NCBI GenBank assembly: GCA_025267735.1
Contig: CM046303.1
Coordinates: forward strand, 30,914,380-30,978,379
Origin: Mactra quadrangularis
Taxonomy: Eukaryota > Mollusca > Bivalvia > Venerida > Mactridae
Reading direction: 5' to 3'
DNA: 64,000 bases
The notes under the pieces are model-generated. The model had not been told where the DNA came from, did not search any database, and was given only the letters and a program-made list of their open reading frames with translations. How positions within the stretch are numbered: the first letter of the stretch is position 1; every line of letters starts with the position of its first letter. The translations under genes were made by a program, and so were the position numbers. Shown here piece by piece: positions 11,759-26,700 of this stretch.

Positions 11759-14700
11759 GTAAGTTTTTGTTCTTACATATTTTTGTTAATGTGAATGCTT
11801 TATTTTAATTGAAAAGAGAATTTTTGTACTCTGTTTCCTCACATGTAAAAGTCTACAGACTGTTATTTAGATAATTTGAGTAATGAAAATTCACAGTCCT
11901 TACTCCTTAGTGCAAAAAATTCATGCTTTATTTGGGTGCCCCCAAACAAAAAAAAATTACATAGCTTTTGGCACAATAACCTGACTATGAGAAAAAACAA
12001 ACAAATAAATGATGAAAATATTATGTATGATGTATTTCAACATTTTTTCAATCAGATGGGGGCAATCAGTTGCCCTTCTTACTCCATGGACCTAGATCTC
12101 TGGATGTAAGCTTTAAACCTACCTTTCCAGTGGCCAACAAAGTGCTATTTGATACACTGTTCAGAGATGTACTCAGGAGATGTGCCATAGAAAACTTTTT
12201 TAGACCAAAAACTACATCTATAACTAATTTAGTTATCTATTAAGCCTCCCGGCTAGCTCAGTTGGTAGCACTCAAGTCTGCTGATAGAGAAGTCATGGGT
12301 TTGATTCCCGGGCGGGACATACTTTCGCGGAGCTTGGTCATGAAATTATTTCTATGGCCATTCTCCCAGTCGTACAAATGATTCTTAATTATGTAGGGTA
12401 GTTGTCAGTCACTGAAGAAAGTATGAGCTTAGTAGTTGGTTAACAGATAAATCCAGAGATTTAGCCTTTCCAGGAGGAGTGGGTATGTTGACTGACCGCC
12501 GTTATATGACCTATACAATGTGTTGCTACAGTGTTATACCCTACAAAAACAAACAAAGTTATCTATTAATTTGTTTGTTTAATAAACTTCTTTTGTTGCA
12601 TGGTCTCTGAAAAATGTGTAGTTTTTACATGCTTTCATCCACTGCTTTTGGTGTGCATGTTTCTTGTCACTTCATGAAGGGCAAATAATTTTTATAGATC
12701 AGGGTGAAACTAGTGTACATCCATCTTTAATTCTATGTAGTCAGATTAGTTTTACTCTGATCCACCCTTTTTTCTTTCCTTATCTACTAGACTTTGATAT
12801 AGATTATTTAAATTTTATTCTACTGTCAGCAACACATACATTAACCCCCCTGATTTAAATACTCAATGTATGATAGATATTTCCAGTATTCATGTACAAA
12901 TAACTAAATTAAGAGATAGTGTTGCTCTGTAGTGTGTATTAAATCAGCAGGAATAATTTATGCACCAGTGGCAGTTGAATAAAATTTAACATTTATACTG
13001 GGTTTAATGCCATGGCCTGTTGTGTCATGTTGACACAATTTTTAAGGTTACTTTATGGCGTCCAGCCCACCTAACCTAGCTTTTCTGAACCTTTGTCTCT
13101 AACCAGTACTCACCCATCCTTCCACAAGACCAGAAACTTCTTCATATACCTTACTAATGGAGGAAAATTGACATTATTGTCAAATTTTCATGGAAGGGTA
13201 TAACCTCCATGGGTGGGATTCAAACCTGTACCCTATCTAGGAAACTAGATTCAAAATCCAGGCATGCTACCAACTGTGCTACTGGCATATTTTAGTTATA
13301 AAATTTAACAACGCCTTGCTAGAACTGTACTTGATTTTCTGTAGAAAACAATCAAAGGATTGTCTGAAACCATTTGTTGATCATGTAAAATAAAACAATT
13401 TATATTTGTTATCAGTGTGCAATACTTGATTGTTTCTAATATGTTTTCATTTATTATATCAACTGCATTTTCTGCACTCTGGCTTATCTCAACATGTGTA
13501 CTTTATTGACAGAATTAAATCAATCATTGTAAATTATGAAAGTATAACAATCTCCTTCTTAGAAAGTTGTGGGAGTTCTTCAGTCATAGTTAATTTGTTA
13601 CTGGCATCTGACATGGTCTCTAAATGAAAACACTATATAAACATAGTTGGCCAGCTCGAACTGTCCAGACCCTAAGACATATTACATACATTGTAGACAG
13701 ATTGTTATTGTTTATCTTACATTAACCTGTTAGGGCAAGTGTAAGGTTGGTGCACCCAAGAAGAAACCCCATTGCAATTATTTTTCCAGTCTGTTCCAAA
13801 CCAGAAACCCCTAAGGTTCTTGTTTTCTTTATTTGTCATAGGCAGATCCAGCAGGGGGGGGGGGTGTCAGGGGGGTCAGGACCCCCCTAGAATTTGAAAA
13901 ATGTACCTGTCCATTATTGTATTTCTTGACTGTAAGTCATTTTTAAGTAACATGAAGCAAATTTTCTCAGTACTTAACATAGATTAAATGGTTATGTAGT
14001 TTTTATAATCAATATGTTGCATTTTTTTTTCTGCAAAATGTATATAATGTGGTTGTGGTTCAATAGTTTGGACCCCAGAAAAGTTCGGACCCCACTAGAA
14101 AAGGTTTGACCCCCCTAGAAAAACTCCTGGATCCGCCCCTGTTTGTTTGTGGTGTCCTTCTTATAAAAAAAGTAGAACATCTCTCTCTTTGCTTTTTTGC
14201 TGTTCCTGATAAGTTTTCAGACCCCCCCCCCCCTCCCACTTAATACAGAAGAATTATACTGTAAACTAGAATTGTCTAATAGATTTTCGAAATACAGTAT
14301 AGTTTACATAAGATTCAAGTTGTTGGAAGCCGTAAATATGGAGTAGTTCCAAATGACTTTATTTAGAGGCTTATACTTAGCAGAGGAGGGTCTTGTGATG
14401 ATTATTGTGCAGCTTCAACAAATAATTCCAAAAGAGCATTTTTGTTCAACAACTGTATCACTTTCTTAAAAAAACAAAATCAAGTCATAATTTTTATATA
14501 CATGTTTCTTGTATTTTCAGTTTTGATAAAGATGAGAATGTTCGTCTGGAAGAAGAGATTAAGTTACATCATTTAGAACAATTAATGCAGAGATTTAGTC
14601 GTCATAAACCAGATGACATCCTCATACAAGCTGGTACTGGTTTCTTTCCGGCTAAAACACAGGCTAGAACTCCTGGTAGAATGAATCTACAAGAATTTAA

Positions 14701-17700
14701 ACAAACTGTATCTGATGTTTTAATGACAGAAGAATACGATGATTACCTGGAGAAATTGTTTCAGAAGGTACGTCTGCTTCATGTCTGCTTTTTTTCATCT
14801 ATTTTTTTCCGTCTGCTGTTTTTCTTTCTCTATCTGTTTTTTCCATCTTCTGTTCGTCCAGTTAAATGTTTCATTTTATAGGAACAACATGTAAGTTATT
14901 TCTTAGTATTAAAAAAAACTTTGTTCAGTACTTTGTACTCATCGTGACTTTTTGCAATACTATTCCAGAATTGGGTTTGTTTAGATACATGAATTGTATA
15001 AGTTGAGCTTATTTAGGTTTCTAACTCTTAAGTATTTCCATGCTATCCTTTCAAACTACTCTTACACTATTAAATTAAAGCACTCAAGTCTCTACACACA
15101 TACTCTTCAACAAAATGGTATGTGTTTGTTTGTACTTCTGGTAATAACCCATAAATTTGATTTTCCAAAGAATTCTATTTGGGCAAATGTCTGAACAGGG
15201 TGTAACTAAATCACCTTTCATATTGATATATATATATGATATAAATATATATATGTATTATTTTTCATACTATTTCAGTTGGATTCCTCAGCTAGTGGAT
15301 ATGTAGATTGGAATGAGTTTTGTACATATTTGTTATTATTATATAGAGAAAATGATTATATGAGAACAAAACGTGAGATACCATTCTTAGTAGAACCTAA
15401 AATAAGACATATCGTACAAAATAGAGTAAGTATTCACTTTTACACTATTATGGTTTTGTTTCCTATGTTGTAAAATATTGTTATAAACAAAATGCTGTAG
15501 TGAATACCATGGATCCATGGTTTGAAGATTTGATTTTAAACTTGAGCATACAGGTTTAGTTTTGGTAATTTCTTTTTCTTTAAATTTGGTTTAACCTCGT
15601 ATTCAACACATATTTATGTCATATATACCCTGGCCAGCTCTTCCTACTTTGGGTTTCCTGGACACTTTTCTATCACCAATACTAGCTTACCCTACCACGA
15701 GGCCGACAACTCATGTTAAGGGTATGACCTACCGCAACTGGGCTCGAACCCACAATCTCCAGATTCAAAGTCAGACATGCTAACCACTAGGCCACGGCCG
15801 CGGCTCATTTTGGTTAATACCATACCACAGAAAATATTGAATGTGTCTAGTTGGAACAAAGGGAGTAGTTTCCAGCTCTTTTAAGAAAGAGAAGCTAGTG
15901 TATAGGTAAAAGGGAAAAAAAGAACAGTAAAAAGGGTCATTAAATATATAAGGCAACCCCAATCATTTTTGAATTTCAAAAAGACCTCAAACAAAAGTAT
16001 ATACTATGTAACAAAGTTACACCATTTATGGATTCTTGTAAACTATGTTTAAGTAAATGATTCATTCTTGAAGAAAACAATGACATTGAAATCAATCTAA
16101 AATCAATGATAGCATTTTACTGTCAATGTAAAACATTGTAATGGTAGATCTATATGTTTTTTTATGGTCTAATTGTCCAATTATCATAATGTTAGATCAT
16201 TGTTCATAGTATCAAGGTCTGTTATCTGAAATTACTTTTTTATGTAACATGAACCTATTGTATATAATTATAACAATCATGCATGTCAAATGTTCTAATG
16301 TAGTATTGATTTAAAACTCAACTTGACACCTTTTGTTATAGTGAAACTCTTCTACAACTAACAATGGTTGGGCTGTGCTAAACTCAAGCCATTTGCTGCC
16401 ATTGTGGTGCAGTATAAGCACACTGAATGGTTTAAATCTGGTGATCTGGATCAAATTCTCCACTGTACCAGATCAAACCCTTTCATGGGAATTGGCTGTA
16501 CATAATGTCAATTGTTATTCTTGTTTAACCCTTTTTAAGCCAAAACATTGGCGTTAATTAGCTAATACTTTAAGAGCTATTTCAAGATGCTCTTATCTCA
16601 TAACTGATTGACTGACAGAGATGCAACTATGTCAAATTATAATTGTCTAACTTGAACCCCAATCTCCCTGTGTGAGGATAAGTATAAACACTGGCAAAGA
16701 AATGGGTCTAACTAGTAAATTGTATGTATGGTGAACTGACCACCATGCATAACCTTAAACGATGGGTTGGCAAAATGAGTAAAATCCGAACAAATTGAAA
16801 TGCTGTTATATATAGGTGATTGTTTTTTATTAGAAAATGTATGAAAGGAAATTGCATTTAAGGGGACTTGTTTAGAGAGAACTTTGGATAGGTGGCCAAT
16901 ACATGAGGTCTGACCATATAAAGTTACTTTGAAGTTTGAATGTAACAATTAACTTGTTCAGTAACAATTAACTGTTTTACTGTCCCAACATTTAAGTGCT
17001 ATATTCTATGTTAAATGAAATAGCGTGCAGCTATGTTAATTGCTAATTGTACAAATAATTGCAGTTACAAATTACAAATCTGTCTTGAAACATATTGATT
17101 ATGGTGTAATTGAAACTGAGATTTTTGGCCTCATTTTGTTGCTTTTGTGTTATATTGACTGAATTGAAAAAGTTGCAGTTCTAACAATGTATGATAATCA
17201 ATTATGGTTTCTCTTTAGTTTTTGTATTGAGCAATTTTTACATAACACTTGCTCAATGAAGTAACGTGAAAAGTTTGGAAAGTGATTTGAACCTTCAGTA
17301 GTTTTCCGGAGTCTAGATCAAATGTATTATTATCAAATAAATACTGGATCCATATTTTAAAAATTTCAACAAATATTTTGGTATATACCGGTAACAACCA
17401 CTGTTCCAAATTATGGACAACTAAACTGAACAAAATTCTCCTGATTTTAGAATGAAAATATTCTGTTTTGTTTAACTGTAGTCATTGGCAACTTAGAAAA
17501 TGGAAATTGTCACTGATCACTAGATTGATAGAATAAGGTGATTATACATAAACAGGCATTTGGCTTTAGCATGGGCAAAATATTGTCTATTTCTGCTTCT
17601 GAATCAGATTTATTTTAGTCAGCCATCTATTAATGAAAATATGAAGATAAACTGTTAGTGTTCACAAACAAGTAATGTTATGTAAATATTCTGCTTGCTA

Positions 17701-20700
17701 CGGTCATTTGGATTCATGACCAATGGATAATTATACATTTTGAAATTTATATGGTTTATAGTCATATAATCTGTAAAGGGAATTTTCTGACAATGATAAG
17801 CATTATGATGAGTTTTGCAAGTATGAGTACAGCTATGGTACCAATAGTTTTAATATTTTTATATTCTTTCAGCAAGAACAAACAACAAAGATTGTTGCAG
17901 TAGAAGGACCAGCTAGATATGTTACAGTTAGCAGAGTAAGTTATATAATTTTGATATGTTAGTGCAAAACTAGTCTAATTACATGTAAAAAAGAAGGATG
18001 TAGACTAGTTATTGCCCTAACCCATCAATTCCCATCAATTTATTCTGTATTATTTTCGATGGCCTACGGCTCTCCATATACAAGCATTTCACTCCAGTGA
18101 CCCATTAAATATTCGCTATTTAAAGGTCAAAAATTTGACCAATCACGTGACCATCTGTTACACATATAAACCTGAGCGCAGCATGTGCGCACTCATATTC
18201 ATTTTAGCGACCCAACGTTCGTTTTGGATATTGTACTTTATGTTAACTTCGTTGGTTTTGACCACGAGGTAAGTGACCACGTGTTTAAATTTTTTGAAAT
18301 TGCTGAATTGCCGTGCATTTTTGCACCTCTTTCTGCTATCGTTTTTCTGGATATTAATCTTACTGTATGTACATGTAGTACTACCTGTTGCTTGGATCAT
18401 AGTCTTTTTATCAAAGCCTTGTTAAACATCTAGCTTACCATTCAGGTACATACTGTTCTCCCAGTACTGATCAGTAGGATAAAGTTTTGTTCTCAAGGAA
18501 ACAATGTGGTAGGTTTTAGATGTGATTTGAATCAACATGGATCTTGCTATCCAAATATTACTAGGCCAATGTCATAATCACCCAGCCACACTGGTTCAAT
18601 TAATATTTGCCACTTTCATGTCACATACATTGCAAATATGATTTCCATAACTTTCTGTACAAGTATAATTGAAGTTGAAATCTCACATGAAAATTTTGAT
18701 TGTATTGGCAACCGTCTAATACTCATTGAGTTTCTATATGTGTAGATTTATTTGTTATAAATATATAATACTATTAAAAAAGAATATATTACCATACTTG
18801 AGAACCGTATATAAAAGTATAAAATACAAACATTGAAATGAAAAGTTCTATGTCTGAAACCATAGTATAGTAAAACTCCCTTATTGACATTGTAATATTG
18901 TATATCTATGAGTCAATGCAAAACTAGTCTAGGTCATTTTTTATTTAAAATGTTGTTAGACTAGTTTTGTACTGATCCATTGATATGTTAACATATGGCT
19001 TCTTTAGTCTCAATATGACACCATTAGTACAGGAGATTCTATTTATAAAATGTCTGAAATTTGCATTTAAATGCTATGGTGGGGCATATGTGCCATGTAC
19101 CTTTGGTAATACATTGCTGTGAGAGCAAACTTTAAAAGCACCTGGTTATCGTGTACTAGTTGGCACCAAATAGCATTTCCTGTGTACTAGTTTGTTACAT
19201 TATTGCTCTTGCTAGAAATGATTTTCATGCTGGCTGAATACTTATAGAAGACTTCATCATTAGTGGTTTTGCTTCCTTGAAGTAAAACTTTTGCTTTAAC
19301 ATGGCTACCCCCTTCCCCCAAAAAGTCCTTTCTAAAGTTCTTGGTAGTGACTTCCTTATGGACATTGTGCCAGGTTGTCAAGAATTCAATAATATACATT
19401 TCATATAGAACATTTTTTTTCAAATTGCATTCCTGTAATGTGAAAGTTAAAATTATGCTATGGCAGAAAAATGCCTCCATGAAATTTTGGTACCTTAGTC
19501 CATTGCGATTGAGTTTATTATGTATAACCAATATCATCGGCAATATATAAATTACATTTTTTTATAATTTAAAACAGACGTTATAATCTTTTAATGGTCT
19601 TATTTCTATAAATACTGTAATTTATTTACTTGGTACATAACTATTGTTTACTTTGTATTAACTGACAACCTTTATGTATATTTACAAATCATTAAAACAG
19701 TTTGTAAATGATGGTTTCTTTTATATCTGTAGCATAAAAAATTGTCCTTGTACTTTCTATTACAATTTAATGCATTATATTCATTATACTGAGTATTTAC
19801 TCAAGTCTAGATGTGGTATGTCTTGTTCCTTTCTTTTTCCTTTTAAGTCAAATAATTTAACAATTTCTCACCCAGAAATATTTAAAATTGAGATGCATTT
19901 TGTTTACATGTCCGTTTTTGAAGTGTTTGACTATGCTCAGTATTGATGACAAACTACTAGTTTTTCTTTCAAATATTAAAGGTCTGATGCAAGTCAACAT
20001 GAATGATTGCAAAGTCAATTGTTGCATTAAGATTTTTTCTTTAGAATTACTTTTGAGACCATGGCTTTTTATATGAAAAAGAAGACAGCTGCTTCTGGAG
20101 AATAAAAGTCAAGGACCGGGTGGGGGCTAAAAGAAATTATAAGGTTGGAAAACATTAACAGTGATTTTCCAAGTTCAGTTGTAAATCATATTCATATTTA
20201 TGGGAGGGGGGCTAAGACCCATTATTCCTACAGGCTTATTCTTAACGGGGACACAAAACAAAAAAAATAAAATTTATACAAAACAGTTCCAAATGTTTAT
20301 TATATTTATTCCAGGAGGGAGCAATCAGTGTATGGTATCCCAGCATGCAGTATGATAAATATTATGTCATCAGTGATGATGAGGAAGATTCGAGTCAGAA
20401 ACGTAGATTTAAGATGTGGGTTACTGATGCTATATATATGCCAAACTGTCACAAGATAGCCATAGCTTCCACTAGCAGAGATATTAGATTCTTTGATACT
20501 TCTACTGCCCAATACTTTGAAGAATATCATTTGTTTGGTAAGTCATAATCTTTATTGATGGATCCAGGACTCCACATTTATAAAAGTCATCTGATTGCCC
20601 CTGATGACCCATATTTGGATTCAGGCATCCTGTTACTGTTGGTAAATTTTTAGTTTTGGTAAATAAAACATAAAGCTGGTTGTCCAATCTAAAACACCTT

Positions 20701-23700
20701 GTTTAAAAAAAATGTCAAGCTCTTGGCTCATAGGTTTAATTCCAGGGTGCGGCATACTTTCGTGAAACTTGGTCATGAAATAATTTCTGGGCATTCTTTC
20801 ACTGACTCTAAATCATATAAGGCAGTAGTCACTGATGGTGTATGTACCTTTTAACTCCTTAACTCCTAAATCCAGAAATTTAGCCTTTCTTAAAATGTTG
20901 AGTTGGTTGATGTCTATTTTTCTTTTGCAAAAAATTTACCGACAATTGTTTAACCCCGGCATGAATAGTTACCGTGAGAGGGTCTCTTGCTTGGAGGTAA
21001 TTGATCAGCTGAACATGGATATAAAAGCAGACTTTAAACCGCTCATTAACTTTTTTAAAACTTTTTATGAATGAATATTTTTTTTCAAAAATGAGTCTTC
21101 TGATGTCTTGAAGTATCTCTATTTCAGCCCTACCAGATGTACCATATTGTTTTGATTATTGGTATGATAAAAGAAATCCTAATTCGGAATCATTGTTAAT
21201 ATTTGGTAATGACACAGGAGCTATAAATCTGATGTATTTTAGTAAACCAGTCACACAATTATTTGATATTCCATTTAAAAGTGATGGCGGTGCTCATAAA
21301 ATATTCATGCAGGTAATATTCTTACTTGTTTCCTAATGACATTTTGTACTTTATTGAAAACTAAAACTATCTTGTATCTAAAGTTCTTATTCAGAACTCA
21401 AATTTATGCTGAAACCAAGGATGCATTCCTGCTAGATGACTTATTTTTAATATTACTGCTGAAAAGCACACAACACAAATTAAATCCTATTGTTCTGCGA
21501 AAAATAATTGGCATTTACATACTAGTATATGTGTACTAAACTTCAACCAACAATATTTGTTCTAAAATGTGAACTATCAGTACTTATTTATATCATTTTT
21601 ATTCCCATTTTCACTATACATGTACTATAACACTATTGTTTAAAGTCTATTTCATCAACTTAAAGTGACATAACCTCAACTATGCTACACTAGTATTTAA
21701 ATGTGTATTTACTTTTTTTTTCCTTTCAGAATTTAGATCAACATTCTCGGTATATACGTCATACAGTGATATCAGACGTCCATCCAGAGTTGATCCGTCA
21801 AGTACAATATATACCAGATAATAATATGATTATATCATCCTGTGCTAATCCTAATAAATCTATTATCATATCTGATATCAAATGTCTGAAGAAAAGTTAT
21901 GTCTTCAGAATTGACAAGGTAAGTTTTATTACCATCATAAGGTGAGGTGGCTGGTGCACTTTAAGACCTGCCAACTTTTGCAAATCCAAATGAGGGAGAT
22001 TTGTTTGTGACACAATTTCGCTATTCGCGACACACATTTCGCTATTCGCGACACATATTTCACTATTTGCTACACATATATTGCCATTACTGTAAAGACA
22101 TTCAAGACATGAAAAATTTACATAGTCCAACTAGTTTAAGCCACTTCTACTTATCATTTGACTTGTACAATATAATTATGCACTTATTCAAGTATTACAA
22201 AAACGTGACTTTGGGCACGTTCCACAAGGAAATCGCTAGATAGCGCTTCGTCCTCTGGTACCTTTCTGGCACCAAATGTATTTACTATGTGACACCAAAT
22301 CGAGGGTACCAGGGGACGAAGCCCTAGCTAGCGATCGCCTTGCAGAATGTGCATGTTGTTCTATGCCTCTTTGATGGTATGGTCATGTGATGCGTTCTTC
22401 ATCCTGCATCAAAACAATCACCAGCATAAGGATCCCATGTTCTGCAAAACATGGACTTTCAAGAAAGATGTGGTTTGGCTGTGCAAAGGCTGATAAAAGT
22501 ATGCAACCTCATTGACACTGTTCCTCTAAACACAGTTTTTGTTGAGATCAAATGTCAGGCAATTGCCGTCTGGTGCATACCCCAATTTGTGGAATTCCTG
22601 CAGCAGATGAAAAATGAAATCAAGATTTGGTTGATTGATTGATAATAAATATAGGTTAAAGTGTATAAATCTGCATCTGATGATACTTATTATTGACCAA
22701 AATAAATATTTATCAAAATTATTTCAAGAGGCTAAAACCTATTTGGTGATTTAGACATTGTGTTGAAATTCAATACATCTCCTTAGAATCTCCAGTAACG
22801 TTTGATCAACAAGTCTTTATTTAACTTATTATGCTCATTGTAGAAATGTGACACAGTGATTCTAGTATATTTAATGTAGAAGGCAATCAGATGTCCCTAT
22901 GGAACATTGAATTATCCAAATGTTCCTTGTTGAATAAAGTCATTATTGTTAAAGTAGTGTTCTTAATACAACAAATTATTTTATATAAATATCTTATATT
23001 TTAGGGTGTAGAATGTTTTGACTTCAGTAAGAAATTAAACATATTGGTGACAGGAAGTTTAGATCATTGTATAAGATTATGGAATCCCTATGTACCATCT
23101 AAACCAATGGCAGTACTAGAAGGACATGGTACAGGGGTTATAGGGGTCAAAATACATGAAGGACTGATGCAAGTTTTTAGCTATTCTAAAGATGCTGTAA
23201 GTTGGTTTCTTTATTTTCTTTGTAAGATCAAGTTTAACACTGTTTTTCTTCGCTTGTTAAATTTTCTGTACTGTGCATAGTGTTGTAGTTTGGGTCATGA
23301 AGATTTTCTTATAGCAATATTTTACAAGAGCTGAGGTCACCTGCTGAGGCATTGTGAGGGGCTGCGTTTATACCCTGTTTACTACAGCTCAGAAAACACT
23401 GTCGTGTACCATTTAGTGTTGTGTCCTGGTACTTGGCACCAGTGCCAGTTCATGTACTTGCTTCAACAATACCATAAAAATTTTTTTTAAATGGTACCTG
23501 TTCTTACAGATACATAATGAGCATTAAAAACAAAAAACATTGATACTACAATGTGATACTATGAAAACTTTGGCTTGTTTGACATTTTCAAGGGACTGCA
23601 AGATTAAAATTTCTATGACAAGACATTTCTAATTTCCCTTTTAAGAATTCTTTCCTATCCATTTTATACACTGACCAAATAAAGCACAATGTTTGAATTG

Positions 23701-26700
23701 TTGAATCATGACCAATAAGGGTATCATACTGCTTCAATATCAATGGTATCAAATCCTTGAACCAATTTATATCTCTATTTTCAGGTGGTCAAAGTGTGGG
23801 ACATAAAAGAACATGCCATATTACAAACAGTAGTGTTAAAGTTTCCCAGCAGTATACATGGACGTATGCCAGAACATGGACAGTTTCCTATACATCTTCA
23901 ACCATCTCCACAGAGTTCTCTACTTGTTACATGCAATGATTATATAGGACTATTAAAATTAGGACGTACTAGTATTCCTATGAGTGAGACGGTCAATACA
24001 CATGATACCCAGCTTTGTTGTGCCATATATAATCCTGTTTTTAAGCAGGTAATTGTGTTTCATATAGTCTTGACCATAAACTTTGTATAGGGGAAAATCT
24101 AGCTTGACAACGTTGTAGTTACAGGTTTGTTACATGACCTAAATTCAGAAATTGCTGAGATCAGTTGAGCATACAGTTGAACATGTACTTCTAATTTAAG
24201 AAAAAATTAAATTGTGTAATGTTTACCTTTGATATTGCTTCCATGTCTTTCAACTGTTTACACTCTTTGAAAATTGTATACAACATGTAAATTCATGTTT
24301 TTCAGTCAAGAATGACTCAGCACTATTTTAAATTTCAGGTTGCTACAGGATGTGACTCTTCAGTAATTGCATTATGGGATATAGAAACAGGAAATAAATC
24401 TGTGGTATTTTCAAATGCTCATGGTGAGGAAGAGATTACATGTATGACATTTGATACAACTTATAGAAGGTTATTTTCTGGTGCCAGAAATGGAACTATT
24501 AAGGTTAGTTCTCAATGCTTTTAATTACCTATCTAAACCTTGTCCTTGGTGGTCCTTGGTTGATTGGTTGATATATTTCTTCCTGTTTAAATTTAAAAAG
24601 GACAATTGAAAAATTCTCTTCTTATCATGAAGGAATTGCTTCTTCAGGGAGAAAATGTTATGGCATAATTATGTCTATTGCAAATAAGCTATTAGTTTGC
24701 TGTGCATGCAGTTGGGGGAGTTATCAGGATTATTCTTAAAGATCGGAATATAATCCTCTTTCGTATACTTTACTGGGTAAAGGTGACTGAGCAATAAAAT
24801 TCAGGAATTTCATAAATTAAAAGAATAAACATTCACCTATGCATTTAGTTAAAGATCTAGACATTGTAATTGACTTTACTCAGATTGTCTAGTCAAATCT
24901 TTACTGTGAAATCCTCTGAATGGTAAACCTGCCCTGTGCTGACCCACTCACCAAAACTAGTCAACATCCTTATTTTCATGTAGTTATGCCCTGACCATTT
25001 GATATGTTTTCTCGTAATACAAATGTTCTGAATACTTATTTTGTCTATCATTTTGTCTATTGTTTTAGGTGTGGAACTTTCAGAATGGACATAATCTCCA
25101 CAAGTTAGAGGCCATTGCTGAAGCAGAAATTACTGGTATCATGCCATTAGTTGATAAAAAAGTTATAATATCAGTTGGTTGGAGTAGACAAATTACATTA
25201 TATGAGGACACTGACCCTGATGTAAGTATTGAAGTCTGATACTGTGGAAGTTAGGGGAGTTAAGTTACAGCTAGAACTTAGTATTTCTCAATTCAGTGAT
25301 TTTTTATGCATAATAATTGAGTGTATAAGATGATGAAAAATATACTTTAAAATGCTATTTATTTTCTGGTCTTGGGTTGGTGTATGCAGATAACTAGTAT
25401 AAAAGTTAAAGTTAAAGCAATGTTTTTGAAGTCTACATCTGGTAGCCTATATCGGCTCTTCACATTAACTTCCCTGATCATTGAGTCATACACCAACTGT
25501 TAACATTTGGTGCAGATTGCAGCCACAGCATACAGTGCATGACCCTAAGAGGTACCCATATAACTTAGGTGGAGTGAAGCAATTGCAGGTAAATTTCTTG
25601 CCGTCGGGAATTAGCAGTGCCCCTAGTTGGATTCTAACCAAGGCCCCCTCGATCCCTGAGCACACGTCCTACCACTGGACAACTACTCCTACATTGATAC
25701 CTTATAAAAAGCAAAAAGCAAACATATTGGGAATAGCAACAGTTTGAAACATAGACTTGGTCACCCAACACACAGCCTAAAAGCAAAGAGGGAGATGAGT
25801 TTAGAATTTTATTTTTTTATTATAAAAAGGATGCCACAAGCAAATAATGAAAATAAGAACCTAGGTGGTTTTTGCCTTGGAACAGACAGTGGCAGATAAT
25901 TGCCATTTGGGTTATAACCAGGTATATTGGGCAAAATTTGTTGGGCATGAATATGATTTCCTTGTACAAGATTTCATCCATATTGGAAATCATTAATTAT
26001 TATAATGTTAACATTGTTATTTACTATTTCAGAACATGTATTTACAAGCACAGAAGAATTGGAAAGGTGGACAATTACATAAAGATGATATATTAACTAT
26101 AGATTTCTGTCCTCCTAACTTATTATGTACGGCTAGTTTTGATGGAGAAATTATTGTCTGGGATGTAGAAACTGAGAAAATATTTGTTAGATTAAGAAAA
26201 GGACAAGTTTCCAATTTGTAAGTTTTATCTTTTTATGATACTATTTACCATTGTTAAAAGTTTAGTAAATTATGCAGTACCTTAATTTTAGAAGTATAGA
26301 TATCTAAAGATTTAAAGCCATAAATAATTATACTGTAATATGCCGGTAATAATGCAGATGTATCGGTGTTGATCATTTAGGCGACAAAATTTCATCTAGG
26401 TCCTCGAGTCATATTAATTTCTGGGTATGAGCATGAACCCTATGGTCCTTGGTATAAGATTGATTTTTATCAAGTAAAGGATTGTTTTCTGCTGTTTGAT
26501 AGTACTATGTAAATATTCTAGCCTCCTGGCGCGTACTGGGTGTTGAATCATAGTTACTGTTGATCTGATTACTAGTAATTATACCCCCGCTTCGAAGAAG
26601 AGGGGGGTATACTGTTTTACCCTTGTCCGTGCGTGCGTGTGTGCGTCCGTCCGTCCGTCTGTTACAAAATTTCCGTCGCAGTTTTCTCAGCAACTATATC

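Noticed and set aside
12244..12330. Possible functional tRNA gene (box A and box B present)
   Set aside because: It is the head of a SINE with target duplications and a long tail; the arms do not form a proper cloverleaf.
15730..15806. Possible tRNA gene on the minus strand
   Set aside because: Box A and B words are good but stems mismatch and a SINE body follows.
19187..19550. Open frames on both strands in intron 4
   Set aside because: Both strands are open by chance in AT-rich DNA; neither matches a domain or the host-gene phase.
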